Source: Flavobacteriales bacterium (GTDB lineage: Bacteria > Bacteroidota > Bacteroidia > Flavobacteriales_F > PHOS-HE28). Taken from it: a stretch of DNA of 64,000 nt. Below are positions 9,218-19,348 of the stretch, in pieces. The stretch spans positions 244,059-308,058 of the forward strand of contig JADJCS010000008.1 of assembly GCA_016703105.1 (NCBI GenBank), given 5' to 3'. A model generated the notes under the pieces. It worked only from the letters and a program-made list of their open reading frames with translations. It did not search any database and was not told where the DNA came from. Within the stretch, counting starts at the first letter, position 1. Each line of letters begins with the position of its first letter. Made by a program: the position numbers and the translations under genes.

Positions 9218-9256
9218 GAACCCCGGTCGCATCCATTGCGGCCGGGGTTCTTCTTT
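9218..9256 (+). terminator. Rho-independent terminator
   Basis: A GAACCCCGG / CCGGGGTTC stem (9218-9226 with 9242-9250) is followed by a T-rich TTCTTT tract, 20 nt after the prolyl oligopeptidase stop. It may also serve the convergent pirin gene. Confidence 0.75.
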
Positions 9257-9288
9257 GAGCTACATCGCACGGTCGCGCTCCGTCGGCC

Positions 9289-10164
9289 TCACTCCTCCAG
9301 GACCCCGAATTTCCCGGCCGCCACATCCGCGAAAGCCTGCTTGATCTCGTCGTAGGTGTTCATCAAGAAGGGACCGTAGGCCGCGATCGGTTCGTTGAGC
9401 GGCTCACCGCTCAATACCAGCAGGGTGGCACCGTCGATGCTCGCCGCGTGGACCTCCTCCCCATCGTTGCGGAGCACCACCAGATGATCGACAGGAGCGT
9501 CGCTTTCGTTCACGATCGCCGTTCCTTCCACCAGCAGTATCGCACTGTTGAAGCCGCTCGGCAGGACAAAGTCCGCTTCACCACCCGGCGCGATGCGCAC
9601 CACGGCAGCGATGATCGGGGACCATGTCTTCGCTGGCCCCTTCGCACCGAAAAGCTCACCGGCGATCACACGTGCCTCGCTCTTTCCATCGGATAGGTCC
9701 ACATGCGTCATCGCGTCGCGTGTGATCGCCTGGTAGCGCGGTGCCTCCATCTTGTGTTTCGCGGGCAGGTTCACCCATAGCTGCGCCATATGGAAGGCGC
9801 CCCCGCTGCGCGAGAATTCCCGCTCATGGTACTCCTTGTGCAGCACGCCGCTGCCGGCGGTCATCCACTGCACGTCGCCTTCGCCGATCACGCCGCTATG
9901 GCCGGCGCTGTCGTGGTGGGCGACCCGGCCCTTGAAGGCGAAAGTGACCGTCTCGAACCCGCGATGCGGATGTACTCCCACCCCACGAGGATGCTCGCGC
10001 GGACTGAAGTCCATCGGACTGTTGTAGTCCAGGAGAAAGAACGGGCTGAGCCGCTGCTGCGACATGCTATAGCCCTGCGGAAAGAAATTGCTCACGCGGA
10101 ACCCATCGCCTACCATGTGGGTAGCGGGTGGGGCGAGTACCGCCTCAACACTGCGCTTGGTCAT
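9289..10164 (-). CDS. Pirin family protein
   Basis: A 291-residue bicupin. The N-terminal pirin cupin has the metal-binding pattern GVHPHRGFETV and, about 40 residues later, GSGVLHKE, which supply the His/His/His/Glu ligands of the family. A Pirin_C cupin follows. Family members are iron-binding; some have quercetinase activity and others act as regulators, so the exact role cannot be read from sequence. I placed the start at ATG 10164 (MTKRSVEAV), five codons inside the longest frame. It is convergent with the prolyl oligopeptidase gene. Confidence 0.88.
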   Translation of the reverse strand: MTKRSVEAVLAPPATHMVGDGFRVSNFFPQGYSMSQQRLSPFFLLDYNSPMDFSPREHPRGVGVHPHRGFETVTFAFKGRVAHHDSAGHSGVIGEGDVQWMTAGSGVLHKEYHEREFSRSGGAFHMAQLWVNLPAKHKMEAPRYQAITRDAMTHVDLSDGKSEARVIAGELFGAKGPAKTWSPIIAAVVRIAPGGEADFVLPSGFNSAILLVEGTAIVNESDAPVDHLVVLRNDGEEVHAASIDGATLLVLSGEPLNEPIAAYGPFLMNTYDEIKQAFADVAAGKFGVLEE

Positions 10165-10247
10165 TGGATGCACCACCATATCCTTATGGAGTTAGGTGGG
10201 CCGCGCAAAGGTCGGGGCGTGGCGTGGTTCCTGACAGGTCAAGAGCT

Positions 10248-10344
10248 ATCCGCAGATGGTGCAGATGGGGCTCGCAAGCGCTCCCGAAAGCCAAACTCAG
10301 CGAATACCTGCCGGTAGGTAAGTAGATCTGTGCGATCTGCGGAT
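10248..10344. repeat. Inverted pair of a dispersed ATCCGCAGAT-type repeat
   Basis: The left arm (10248-10266) and right arm (10326-10344) are 19 nt each and complementary at 16 of 19 positions. A related copy occurs at 19207-19225 (16 of 19 identical to the left arm). These resemble ATCCGCRGATTNCGCAGAT sequences that I recall as common between Bacteroidota genes. The function is unknown. Confidence 0.5.
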
Positions 10345-10359
10345 GGATCCCACACAGAT

Positions 10360-10367
10360 TATCCTTG
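10360..10367 (+). promoter_or_regulatory. -7-like element TATCCTTG, 5 nt before the start codon
   Basis: One mismatch to TAnnTTTG. Five bases separate it from ATG 10373 of the GH92 gene. Confidence 0.4.
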
Positions 10368-10372
10368 TGTCC

Positions 10373-12679
10373 ATGATCCGCTTCCCGTCCGTCGTTCTTC
10401 TGTTCCTACTCGTTGGGACGATCCGCGCGCAGGATCCCACCATCAAGGAGGAGCGCCTGCTCTACGTGGATCCCATGATCGGCACGCAGCGCATGGGCCA
10501 TGTGTACCCCGGCGCGACCGTGCCCTTCGGCATGGTGCAGATGAGCCCGGATACCGACACGTTGCCGTATGCCGTCGACAGCAAGTATAACCCGGAGGTC
10601 TATCGGAGCTGCTCGGGCTACCAGTATGACGACAGCACCATCGTCGGCTTCAGTCACACGCACTTCAGCGGTACGGGACATTCGGATCTCGGCGACATCC
10701 TTCTGATGCCGACCACTGGTCCATTGCAGATGAACCCTGGGACCGCGGCCGCCCCACAAAGCGGATTTCGTTCGGTGTTCCATCACGCGTCGGAGAACGC
10801 CACGCCTGCGCTCTATTCGGTGCTGCTGGAGGACCAGGGTATCCGGGCAAGCCTCACGGCGACCACACGCGTGGGCATGCATCGCTATACGTTCCCGCGC
10901 ACGGAGACGGGTCATGTGATCCTCGATCTGGTGCATGGCATCTACAACCACGCGGACAAGAACGTCTGGACTTTCGTGCGGATCGAGAACGACACGCTTG
11001 TGACCGGCTACCGGCAGACCAACGGCTGGGGCCGCACACGAACCGTGTACTTCGCGATGGCCTTCAGCGAACCTATCATGCACTACGGCCAGCAACCCGA
11101 CGCAAGGCCCACCGAGTACCGTGGCTTCTGGCGGAAGTTCGACCAGACGAAGGATTTCCCCGAGATGGCCGGGAGACAATTGCGCGCGTGGTTCGACTTC
11201 GAAATGCATGCTGGTGAACAGTTGCTGGTGAAGGTCGCCTTGTCATCCGTGAGCACCGATGGCGCCCTGCGCAACATGGCAGCGGAAGTGCCGCATTGGG
11301 ACTTCGACCGCGTGGTGCGGGAAGGCCAGGATGCGTGGCGGAAGGAACTCGACCGTATTAAGATCTCCAGCCGCGATCCGGATGTGCTGAAGAACTTCTA
11401 CACCGCGATGTACCACTCATGTCTATCGCCTACGGTGTACATGGACGTGGATGGGCAATACCGGGGCCTTGATCAGAATGTGCACAAGGCCGAAGGCTTC
11501 ACGAACCACACCACCTTCTCCCTTTGGGATACCTACCGAGCACTGCATCCGCTCTTCAACATCATCCAGCGCGAACGCTCCAGCGATCTCATCAACTCGA
11601 TGCTGGCGCATTATGACCAAAGCGCGCACCACATGCTACCGATCTGGAGCCATCACGCCAATGAGAACTGGTGTATGATCGGCTACCACGCGGTGAGCGT
11701 CATCGCCGATGCGCATGAGAAGGGCATCACCGGATTCGATGTGCAACATGCACTGGACGCATGTGTGGCCACGGCGCGGCACCGCAGCTTCGAAGGACTT
11801 GGCGATTACATAGATCTCGGCTTTGTGCCGGAGGATCGCAGCGGATCCAGTGTATCGAAGACGCTGGAGTATGCCTATGATGATCACTGCATCGCGCGCA
11901 TGGCCAGAAGTATGCGACAAGAGACCATTGCGACCGAGTTCCTGACACGAAGTGGGAAGTATGTTTATCTCTTCGATCCATCCTCCGGGTTCATGCGCCC
12001 ACGGTTGATCGACGGCACCTTCCTCACTGAGTTCGATCCGCTGGACACGCATCAGAAAGGCTTCATAGAGGGCAACGCGTGGAACTACAGTTTGTACGTG
12101 CCGCATAGGACGATGGAACTCGTGCAGATCATGGGCGGTTGGATCCGCTTCCGCGAGCATCTTGATTCGCTCTTCACCATGCAGCTCGATGACAAGTACT
12201 TCGCGAAGACCGAGGACATCACACGCGATGGCATCATGGGCAACTACGTGCATGGCAACGAACCCAGCCATCACGTGGCCTACCTCTACAACTACAGTGA
12301 TCGCCCTTGGATGACCGGCAAACGCGTGCGCGATGTGCTGGATCAGATGTACGCACCGAAGCCCGACGGTCTCAGCGGCAATGATGATTGCGGCCAGATG
12401 AGCGCGTGGTACATCTTCAGCGCGCTCGGTTTCTACCCGATGTGCCCCGGCAGCGATCGCTACGAGTTGGGATCACCGGTGGTACACAGTGCGATGATCC
12501 CCTTGCCCGACAACAAAGCGTTCCACATCTGGGCAAGAAAGCAGGGGCCAAAGAACGTTTACGTGCGCGCAGTGAAGCTGAACGGTGCGGTATTGGGCCG
12601 CACCTATATCACGCACGCGGAGATCATGGCCGGTGGCACACTGGAGTTCGAGATGAGCGCGAAGCCACCGAAGCATTGA
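10373..12679 (+). CDS. GH92 family alpha-mannosidase, exported
   Basis: A 768-residue secreted glycoside hydrolase family 92 protein (Ca2+-dependent exo-alpha-mannosidases acting on N-glycan or yeast-type mannans). After a signal peptide (SVVLLFLLVGTIRAQ) come GH92 hallmarks: YVDPMIGT at the N-terminus, FSHTHFSGTG, ANENWCMIGYHAVSV in the middle, and the C-terminal GNDDCGQMSAWYIFSALGFYP segment. There is no obvious T9SS sorting domain, so it is probably periplasmic. The start at ATG 10373 fits the signal peptide and the adjoining promoter. It lies upstream of a run of T9SS-type secreted proteins. Confidence 0.92.
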   Translation: MIRFPSVVLLFLLVGTIRAQDPTIKEERLLYVDPMIGTQRMGHVYPGATVPFGMVQMSPDTDTLPYAVDSKYNPEVYRSCSGYQYDDSTIVGFSHTHFSGTGHSDLGDILLMPTTGPLQMNPGTAAAPQSGFRSVFHHASENATPALYSVLLEDQGIRASLTATTRVGMHRYTFPRTETGHVILDLVHGIYNHADKNVWTFVRIENDTLVTGYRQTNGWGRTRTVYFAMAFSEPIMHYGQQPDARPTEYRGFWRKFDQTKDFPEMAGRQLRAWFDFEMHAGEQLLVKVALSSVSTDGALRNMAAEVPHWDFDRVVREGQDAWRKELDRIKISSRDPDVLKNFYTAMYHSCLSPTVYMDVDGQYRGLDQNVHKAEGFTNHTTFSLWDTYRALHPLFNIIQRERSSDLINSMLAHYDQSAHHMLPIWSHHANENWCMIGYHAVSVIADAHEKGITGFDVQHALDACVATARHRSFEGLGDYIDLGFVPEDRSGSSVSKTLEYAYDDHCIARMARSMRQETIATEFLTRSGKYVYLFDPSSGFMRPRLIDGTFLTEFDPLDTHQKGFIEGNAWNYSLYVPHRTMELVQIMGGWIRFREHLDSLFTMQLDDKYFAKTEDITRDGIMGNYVHGNEPSHHVAYLYNYSDRPWMTGKRVRDVLDQMYAPKPDGLSGNDDCGQMSAWYIFSALGFYPMCPGSDRYELGSPVVHSAMIPLPDNKAFHIWARKQGPKNVYVRAVKLNGAVLGRTYITHAEIMAGGTLEFEMSAKPPKH

Positions 12680-12747
12680 AGGAAAGCGATGCGCACCGAA
12701 CAACCTTTCCACGGATCTGCGTCAACGAAAGCGAAAACCTATCGCAC

Positions 12748-13570
12748 ATGATCAGGTCCCTGACACTTCCGTTGAGCATCGCCATCCGCACGCTGCTATT
12801 CGCGCAACCACCCGTTCCACCGCCGGTTGGCACCGACCTCAACAGCGGCCTACCCAGCGATTGGACCATAGAGAACCCAACTACAGGCTTCGTTTGGGGA
12901 AATTCAGTGGGCTACGGTGGTTCGGGGGGCCTGATCATGGATTGCGGGGGATGTCCGAGCTACCAGGAAAGCACGCTTTGGTCGCCGTGGCTCGACTTGT
13001 CCAGCATTGTGACATCACCTTCAAGTGCGCCATCATCGGCACCAGCACGATGGTTCCGCCGCCCATCTTCGTGCGCCGCGATGGCGTCGGGGATCCTCCT
13101 ATGAACACGTATGGCTTCGCGGGCCTGATACCACCACCCAATGAGGTGATCCCGTCAACGATCACCCGTTTCCGCCATTGGATCCCGGTAACGTGCAGTG
13201 GGTGGACCTGACCTACTCGTTCTATGCCGGACTGAACGACGACAGTGTGCGTATCGGTTTGGGCAGCGGTATTCCGCTTGGCGGCTGGGCCCTGTTGGAT
13301 GACATCGGCATCGGCGGCCTTCCAACCAGCATCACATCCCATCACGTCAACAAGCCGATGATCATCCGCAACGGCGACGACGTTACCGTTCAGTCCGATG
13401 AACCCATGCAGCGCCTCGAGATCTTCGATACGATGGGCCGCATGCTGCGGCTCGTGGACGGCAATGATCAACGCAGCGTTGGCGTGCCACTGGGCAACGT
13501 CGAAAGCGGTGTCCGCTTGCTCCGCGTTTGGCTTGAGGATGGGCCGGTGACGATGAGGATCGGCTTGTGA
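12748..13570 (+). pseudogene. Secreted protein with T9SS sorting domain, two frameshifts
   Basis: The reading frame is split into three parts that join logically. 12748 to about 13005 gives a signal peptide and a GLPSDWTIENPTTGFVWG region. About 13006-13145 gives CDITFKCAIIGTSTMVPPP. 13145-13570 gives DPGNVQWVDLTYSFYAGL and a C-terminal domain of the sorting type (SDEPMQRLEIFDTMGRML). Each junction needs one extra base: near 13003-13006 (C of CAGCAT) and near 13145 (G of GAGGTG). The intact protein would be about 273 residues with a jelly-roll-like body. It is either a real pseudogene or two indel errors; the second is more likely given the rest of the window. Confidence 0.65.
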
Positions 13571-13574
13571 TCCA

Positions 13575-14942
13575 ATGGAGAACCGCTGTACCCATATCGC
13601 CACCACTGCGCTGGTCGCGATCACGTTCACCAGCGTTCACGTGCATGCACAACTATCCTACCCGCTCGACAGTACCGTACTCGCCATCGATGTGGTGTTG
13701 GACAGCAGCCGTGTAGATATCCCGTGGGAGATCCTTTGGGGACCTGACGATCGCCTCTGGATGACCGACGGTCCGATGATCACCCGATGGGACCCGGTGA
13801 CCGATGTGGTGGACACCTTGCTCGATCGGGGCTACGGCAATGGACTGGGCATGGCGCTGCATCCCGATTTCCCGAGCACGCCCATCGTGATGGCCGTCTT
13901 CGATACAGGTGCGTACTACGGCAACACCGCCAGCATCTGCGAGGTTTCACGCTTCACCTACGACGCGATCAACGATACGCTGGTGAACGAGACCGTGCTC
14001 TTCAACTACTACCATGCGGGCGAACATGCCGGTGGCCGGATGATCTTCGACACCAGCGGCTACGTATTGCTCACCACCGCCGACTATTGGCTGAACGGCC
14101 CGGACACCCTATTCTCCACGAACGGCAAAACGTTGCGCTTCGCCACGGACGGTTCAGTTCCACCCGACAACCCGCGCGCTGACCACACCTGGACCTGGGG
14201 CCATCGCAATCCACAAGGTCTTGCCCGGTTGCCCAATGGCGCCGTGGTGAACACCGAGCACGGCCAGATGCCGTTCAGCAATGAGATCAACCTGCTCCAG
14301 CGGAATGAAGACCATGGCTATCCCTACTACGACGGTACCACCTGCTTCCTGATCCCCGACACGTGCAATTCCACCACCTACACCTATACGCACCCGATCC
14401 GGACCTTCTCGCATCCGCCCGCAGGTTGCGAGTTCTACACGAGCAATGCGATCCCCGAGTTCCAGAACAAGCTGATCACCGGCATTCTCTGGCATCGCGG
14501 CATCATGCTGTTCGACTTCAATGCGGCATTGGATAGCGTGGTGGGCGAGGAATACTTGGAAGGCGGTGCGTTCGACCTGATGTGGCGCAACCGCGATATC
14601 GCGATCCGGCCCGATGGCAGCTTCTACTTGATCACCAACGACCGGATGGACGCACGGATCCGATGGGTGCATCCGGACCTAAGCACTCCTCTCCCAGAGA
14701 TATCCTCCTTGGACCACGCTGCTCGGATCTGGCCGAACCCCACCAACGACCGGCTCACCGTGGTGGCGGAGGGCGATGCCACCATCGCGCTTCTCGACCG
14801 GCAAGGGCGTTCCCTACCTGTGACAATGCACCGCATGGGCGATCGCTTCCTGCTCGACCTAGCGACCCTGCCTGCGGGACTCTATGTGATCCGGGTGCGA
14901 GAGGACGGGACCTCGCGAACAGCGCGCGTAGTGAAACGCTGA
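13575..14942 (+). CDS. Secreted PQQ-dependent sugar dehydrogenase-like protein with T9SS domain
   Basis: A 455-residue secreted protein: signal peptide at residues 1-25, then a six-blade propeller of the glucose/sorbosone dehydrogenase (GSDH) type. Seen motifs include PWEILWGPDDRLWMTD, MALHPDF, WTWGHRNPQGLA and EHGQMPFSNEINLL, which fit PQQ-dependent soluble aldose dehydrogenases and their Hedgehog-interacting-protein relatives. The last 75 residues (IWPNPTNDRLTVVAEG to the end) are a T9SS type A sorting domain. It probably oxidises a sugar outside the cell, but the substrate is unknown. The start lies 4 nt after the previous stop. Confidence 0.85.
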   Translation: MENRCTHIATTALVAITFTSVHVHAQLSYPLDSTVLAIDVVLDSSRVDIPWEILWGPDDRLWMTDGPMITRWDPVTDVVDTLLDRGYGNGLGMALHPDFPSTPIVMAVFDTGAYYGNTASICEVSRFTYDAINDTLVNETVLFNYYHAGEHAGGRMIFDTSGYVLLTTADYWLNGPDTLFSTNGKTLRFATDGSVPPDNPRADHTWTWGHRNPQGLARLPNGAVVNTEHGQMPFSNEINLLQRNEDHGYPYYDGTTCFLIPDTCNSTTYTYTHPIRTFSHPPAGCEFYTSNAIPEFQNKLITGILWHRGIMLFDFNAALDSVVGEEYLEGGAFDLMWRNRDIAIRPDGSFYLITNDRMDARIRWVHPDLSTPLPEISSLDHAARIWPNPTNDRLTVVAEGDATIALLDRQGRSLPVTMHRMGDRFLLDLATLPAGLYVIRVREDGTSRTARVVKR

Positions 14943-15032
14943 TAGAGCGGGCGGGGTGAACAGGGATGGATCCATTTCAAGCGAAGCGGATCCTTGTACA
15001 CATCGAGGCGCCTTGCGCTGATCCAGCCGGAG

Positions 15033-15040
15033 TACTTTCG
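15033..15040 (+). promoter_or_regulatory. -7-like element TACTTTCG, 5 nt before the start codon
   Basis: Seven of eight match TAnnTTTG, with a TTG at 15013 at the expected -33 spacing. Only five bases separate it from ATG 15046. Confidence 0.45.
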
Positions 15041-15045
15041 GCCGC

Positions 15046-16461
15046 ATGCACGCGCTCCTTCAGCTATCCGGCTGCCTCCTGCTCCTTCCCATCCCCATCC
15101 GCGCTGCGGTTTGGCAAGTGGGTCCTGGCCTCACCTACACGTCGCCCAGCCAGGTCGCTACGCTGGTGGGCAATGGGGATACCGTGGACATCGTAGCCGG
15201 CGTGTATCCTTCGGATGTGGCGGCGTGGACGGCGGATGACCTGCTGCTTCGCGGCGTGGGTGGTCTCGCACACCTCGAATCGAACGGGCTGGCGTGGGGC
15301 CAAAAGGCGATCTGGGTGATCCAGGGCGACCGCACCACGGTGGAATGGATCGAATTCTCCGAGTGCTCCGTGCCCGACCAGAACGGTGCGGGCATCCGGC
15401 AGGAAGGCCTCGACCTCACGGTGCGCCATTGCTACTTCCACGACAATGAGAACGGCATCCTCGCTGGCGAAGTGCACCCCAGCACGATGGTGATCGAGCA
15501 TAGCGAATTCGGCTACAACGGTTATGGTGATGGCTATTCGCACAACCTCTACATCGGCAACATCGACTCGCTGATCTTCCGCTTCAACTTCAGCCATCAT
15601 GCGAACGTTGGGCATGAACTGAAAAGCCGGGCCCATGTGAACATGATCGAATACAACCGCTTGAGCAACGAGGCCGACGGCATGGCCAGCCGCGAGATCG
15701 ACCTGCCGAACGGAGGGCAGGCTTACCTGATCGGCAATGTGATCCAGCAAGGGCCGGCAGGTCAGAACTCCAACATGGTCGGATACGGCTTGGAAGGGCT
15801 CATCAATCCCGGTCCCCATCGGCTCTATGCCGTACACAATACACTGGTGAACGAGAAGACCGTGGGCACGTTCTTCGACATGCCCACGAGCATCCTCTTC
15901 AAAGCGTACAACAACGTGCTGGCCGGTGGAGGTAGCTTCATGAGCACCTGGCCCTTCGGGCCCGATACCCTGGCCAACGTCCGCAACACGAACATCTCCG
16001 CGCTCGGATTTAGCGACGCCGCGAACTTCGACTATCACATCGATGTGACCTCCCCCGCACACGGCGTGGGTTACCCGGCGGGCGTCGCCATCAGCGGCTA
16101 TCCGCTCGGGGCTTGGTGCGAGTACGTTCATCCCATGGACAGCGTCATTCGTTGCCAGCATGCGACGTTGGATGCCGGTGCCTTCGAGACCTGCACCACT
16201 ACCGCGATCGCTGAACGAACGGGGGATGGCATGCGGCTGTTCCCGAACCCCGCACAGGATCGGCTTGATGTGTCGTTCGCTTCGGGATCGGATCCGGATG
16301 AGGTGGGGATCCTCGATACCCAGGGCCGCGTGCTGCGCGTTTGGCCAGTGCAGGGTTCGCCGGCGCTGAGCCTGGATGTTCGTGATCTGCCCAACGGTGC
16401 GCTGTTGCTCCGCACGAAAGGGGCCGATGGTAGCCGTACCTGCACGTTCCTGAAGCTTTGA
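15046..16461 (+). CDS. Secreted right-handed beta-helix protein with T9SS domain
   Basis: A 471-residue secreted protein with a signal peptide at 1-20. The body has repeated short beta-strand turns (TVEWIEFSEC, LTVRHCYFHDNENGIL, MVIEHSEFGYNGYG, LIFRFNFSHHAN, NMIEYNRLSNEADG) typical of the parallel beta-helix (PbH1/pectate lyase-like) fold used by polysaccharide lyases and other binding proteins. No catalytic residues can be assigned, so the substrate is unknown. The last 75 residues (LFPNPAQDRLDVSFASG onward) are a T9SS sorting domain. The short GPGLTYTSPSQV start is typical of such proteins in Bacteroidota. Confidence 0.8.
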   Translation: MHALLQLSGCLLLLPIPIRAAVWQVGPGLTYTSPSQVATLVGNGDTVDIVAGVYPSDVAAWTADDLLLRGVGGLAHLESNGLAWGQKAIWVIQGDRTTVEWIEFSECSVPDQNGAGIRQEGLDLTVRHCYFHDNENGILAGEVHPSTMVIEHSEFGYNGYGDGYSHNLYIGNIDSLIFRFNFSHHANVGHELKSRAHVNMIEYNRLSNEADGMASREIDLPNGGQAYLIGNVIQQGPAGQNSNMVGYGLEGLINPGPHRLYAVHNTLVNEKTVGTFFDMPTSILFKAYNNVLAGGGSFMSTWPFGPDTLANVRNTNISALGFSDAANFDYHIDVTSPAHGVGYPAGVAISGYPLGAWCEYVHPMDSVIRCQHATLDAGAFETCTTTAIAERTGDGMRLFPNPAQDRLDVSFASGSDPDEVGILDTQGRVLRVWPVQGSPALSLDVRDLPNGALLLRTKGADGSRTCTFLKL

Positions 16462-16529
16462 GAACCGTTCCTCCCATGGAAACACTTGCTGGGCGACGTG
16501 CCGGTCCAGCCCAACGTCATGAGCGCATC

Positions 16530-17764
16530 ATGCGTTGGATCCTTGCCTGCCACCTACTCATCGCGCTCCACGGCAGCGCGCAACAAACCTCGGTGCTCTT
16601 CATCGGCAACAGCTACACGGCGGCGAACGATCTGCCGAACACCTTCCGGCAGTTGGCGCTCTCCCTCGGAGACACCGTAACGACGGCCATGCAAGCGCCG
16701 GGTGGCTATACGTTGATGGGACACGCATCGACACCCGCAACCATCAATTCGATCGAGTCGCAACCCTGGGATTTCGTGGTGATGCAGGAGCAGAGCCAAC
16801 TGGGTGCCCTACCCCTCGACATCACCGACACGGAGATCGGTGCGGTCCAATTGGTCGCGACGATCGAACAGAACGACGAATGCACCTACCCCGTGTTCTA
16901 CATGACCTGGGGCCGCCAGAACGGCGATGACCTGAACTGTCCCGACTTCCCGTTCATGTGTACCTACGAAGGCATGCAGCAGGGCCTGCGCGACAACTAC
17001 GTGGAGCTCTCCGATAGCAACGACGCCTATACCGCGCCGGTAGGCATGGCCTGGAAGAAAGTGCGCGAAGATCATCCGCTCATCAACCTCTACCAGGCCG
17101 ATGAGAGCCATCCTTCCGTGGAGGGCACCTACCTCGCGGCATGCGTTTTCTATAGCACGCTCTTCCAGCAGAGTTGCACCGGTGCCTCTTTCACTTCATC
17201 GCTGCCGCCCGCTACGGCAGCCATCCTGCAGGGGATCGCCAGCACCACCGTGCTCGATAGCAGCACCACTTGGAACCTCGATGTTCCCAATGGCACGGAC
17301 GCCACCATCGACGGCTCCAGCAGCAATGGGCCGAACGATATCACCTACTACCACTTCGGCGAGGGCACGCACCTGTGGAGCTGCTCCAACGGACAAAGCT
17401 CCACGGACGCCAACCCCACCTTCACCTTCTCGGGTCCTGGCATCTATACCTTCACCCATACCTACACCGATCCTGTGGGAACACCGATACGGTGACCTGG
17501 ACAGGTGAGGTGTACCCGATCGGGATCGAGGAAGGCATTGCTGTTCGACCGCACCATGTTTCATCGCCGAACGCCTTGGAAGTGGAGGTCATCGGTGCGA
17601 CAGGCGAAGAGGTCCTGACCATTGTGGACCTGAGCGGCCGCACCTTGATCACCCGCAAGTTGGATACGGATCACGTGCGCATGCACTGCCCACCCGGCTT
17701 GCATGTCTGGACGATCCATGATCGTTCCGGACGATCCCGAAATGGGAAGGTGTTGGTGCGCTGA
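16530..17764 (+). pseudogene. Secreted SGNH/GDSL-like hydrolase with T9SS domain, one frameshift
   Basis: After a signal peptide (MRWILACHLLIALHGSAQ) the protein shows SGNH block I (VLFIGNSYTAAN, Ser in GNSY) and a late block V (DESHPSVEGTYLAACVFY, Asp/His pair), so it is a predicted esterase/acyl hydrolase. An immunoglobulin/PKD-like segment follows. At about 17473-17480 the frame changes: restoring one base gives DPCGNTDTVTWTGEV and continues to a T9SS-type C-terminus ending at 17764. The longest uninterrupted part is 16530-17495. The intact length would be about 411 residues. Confidence 0.7.
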
Positions 17765-17818
17765 AAGAGGTCCGAGGATCACCGCACCGGTCACTTCGCG
17801 CGTCCGCGCCGCGACGGA

Positions 17819-19108
17819 CTACTCCTTCACGAAGCGCTGTGGGAAGGAACCCTTGATGTCGAGCAGATAGATGCCGGGGCGAAGTGTGCCCACATCCACT
17901 ACCGACCTCATTCCGATCCCTTCCTCGCGCTGAACTAACCTGCCGGACAGGTCGCGGATGGTGATGGCACCGCGAACAGGTGATCCGAGGTGCAACACGT
18001 CGAGCACCGGATTCGGAGAAAGTGCGTTGGTCGCAAGCGGCGTCTCCTGATCGCCCGTGCTCACATCCTCGAAGATGCGCTCGAAGTTCTCGGCATAGCT
18101 GTACGCTCCATCGCACGCGCTCACCGCATCCCAGTTGATGCTCCATGTCATCATCCCGCGCAGACCGGGGTAGCCGCCGGCTTGCATTAGCGTATAGGAT
18201 CCGGGTTGCGGGCCTTCCCCGAGGAGGTAGTCCATCGCCGCACGCACGGTGGCCGTATCGGTGTAGCCGCCACCCGCTGCGCTCGCGCAGGCGGGCAAGG
18301 CCACCGCGACCTTCTCCGGTGCGAGCCCATCGAAGAACCCGCCGATCGTGTTGAAACCCTGGATCACCGCTTCGGTCTGGCTCACGATGAAATCGGCCGT
18401 GCCCTGGTTGTAAATGCCACCGTCGATGCCGTACATACTTCCGCTGTTGTATAGCTGCACCTGTAGGATGTCCAACGAATCGCGCAGCGCATCGATGATC
18501 GGTAGGTACGCTCCCCAGATGCCGCCAAAAGCGCTCTGGCCGCCTTGCACGTAAGCGGTCTCTGGCGCCATGGTGAGAAAGAGCTTCTCCCCTGTCAGCG
18601 TGCGGTACTGCACCATCACCTCCTTCACCGCGTGGATCAAGCGGATCACGGTGCTATCCACCGGAGCGGCGATCGTTCCTCCCGAGATCGCGACCGACGA
18701 ACCTTCCAGGTCCAGGTCAAGGCCGTTGAAGCCATAGACGCTGAAGAGGTACATGACATGCCCAATGAACCAGTCGCGTTCCTGATCGCTGTTCAATTGG
18801 ATGGTCGCGTTCGCGCCGCCGAGGCTGATGACCACCTTCTTCCCAAGTGCCTTCTGCGCCGCGACCTGCGCTATGAAGTCCGCTGGCACCTCGAACTCCG
18901 GCACGAACTCCACCACATAGGTGCTTCCAGCCACTGGCTCCGCGAAAGCGACCTCGATCACGTTGTACCGCGGATCGATCTGGTCCAGCTGGACATAAGG
19001 CGCGCCAACGTCGTTCCAGTTGTGCCAATAGCCCATGAGGGCTGGGCTTTGGGCATGCAAGGCCAGTAGAGTTGTGGCTGCTAAGAATGTAAGGACCGTA
19101 CGAAGCAT
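17819..19108 (-). CDS. GH18 chitinase-like protein with T9SS domain
   Basis: A 429-residue secreted glycoside hydrolase family 18 protein. The TIM barrel shows KKVVISLGGANAT and the catalytic DxxDxDxE region as FNGLDLDLEG (Glu acid/base near residue 139), then MAPETAYVQGG and GMMTWSINWD, all as in chitinases that cut beta-1,4-GlcNAc. After residue 350 a linker leads to a T9SS sorting domain (ALSPNPVLDVLHLG onward). The ATG at 19108 starts a signal peptide; another in-frame ATG lies five codons upstream. It is convergent with the SGNH hydrolase gene. Confidence 0.9.
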   Translation of the reverse strand: MLRTVLTFLAATTLLALHAQSPALMGYWHNWNDVGAPYVQLDQIDPRYNVIEVAFAEPVAGSTYVVEFVPEFEVPADFIAQVAAQKALGKKVVISLGGANATIQLNSDQERDWFIGHVMYLFSVYGFNGLDLDLEGSSVAISGGTIAAPVDSTVIRLIHAVKEVMVQYRTLTGEKLFLTMAPETAYVQGGQSAFGGIWGAYLPIIDALRDSLDILQVQLYNSGSMYGIDGGIYNQGTADFIVSQTEAVIQGFNTIGGFFDGLAPEKVAVALPACASAAGGGYTDTATVRAAMDYLLGEGPQPGSYTLMQAGGYPGLRGMMTWSINWDAVSACDGAYSYAENFERIFEDVSTGDQETPLATNALSPNPVLDVLHLGSPVRGAITIRDLSGRLVQREEGIGMRSVVDVGTLRPGIYLLDIKGSFPQRFVKE

Positions 19109-19206
19109 GGGCTGCGCTTCCACCTGGTGGCTTCGGCGACCAAGGGGTGAAGATCGTGGATGGAACGCGATCTAAACTCACAGGAAGGGACGACACAGAG
19201 GAACAC

Positions 19207-19318
19207 ATCCGCAGATTACGCAGATGCGCTCGCTACCGCTCGTGAAATGCCGAATACTGCAGAAGCAAGCACACCGGTAGACGGGCCTGTCCGCGTGATC
19301 CGCGGATAGCATCTGCGC
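19207..19318. repeat. Copy of the ATCCGCAGAT dispersed repeat
   Basis: 19207-19225 reads ATCCGCAGATTACGCAGAT, close to the copy at 10248. A second degenerate copy with ATCCGCGGAT lies at 19298-19318. Both sit in the 240-bp gene-free gap between the GH18 start and the ABC ATPase end. Confidence 0.4.
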
Positions 19319-19348
19319 TTGCCTGTCTAAGTTCCATGCCAAAAGTGG

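Noticed and set aside
15064..16485. A 473-codon minus-strand frame
   Set aside because: It is antisense to the beta-helix protein, which has a signal peptide, family features and a T9SS domain.
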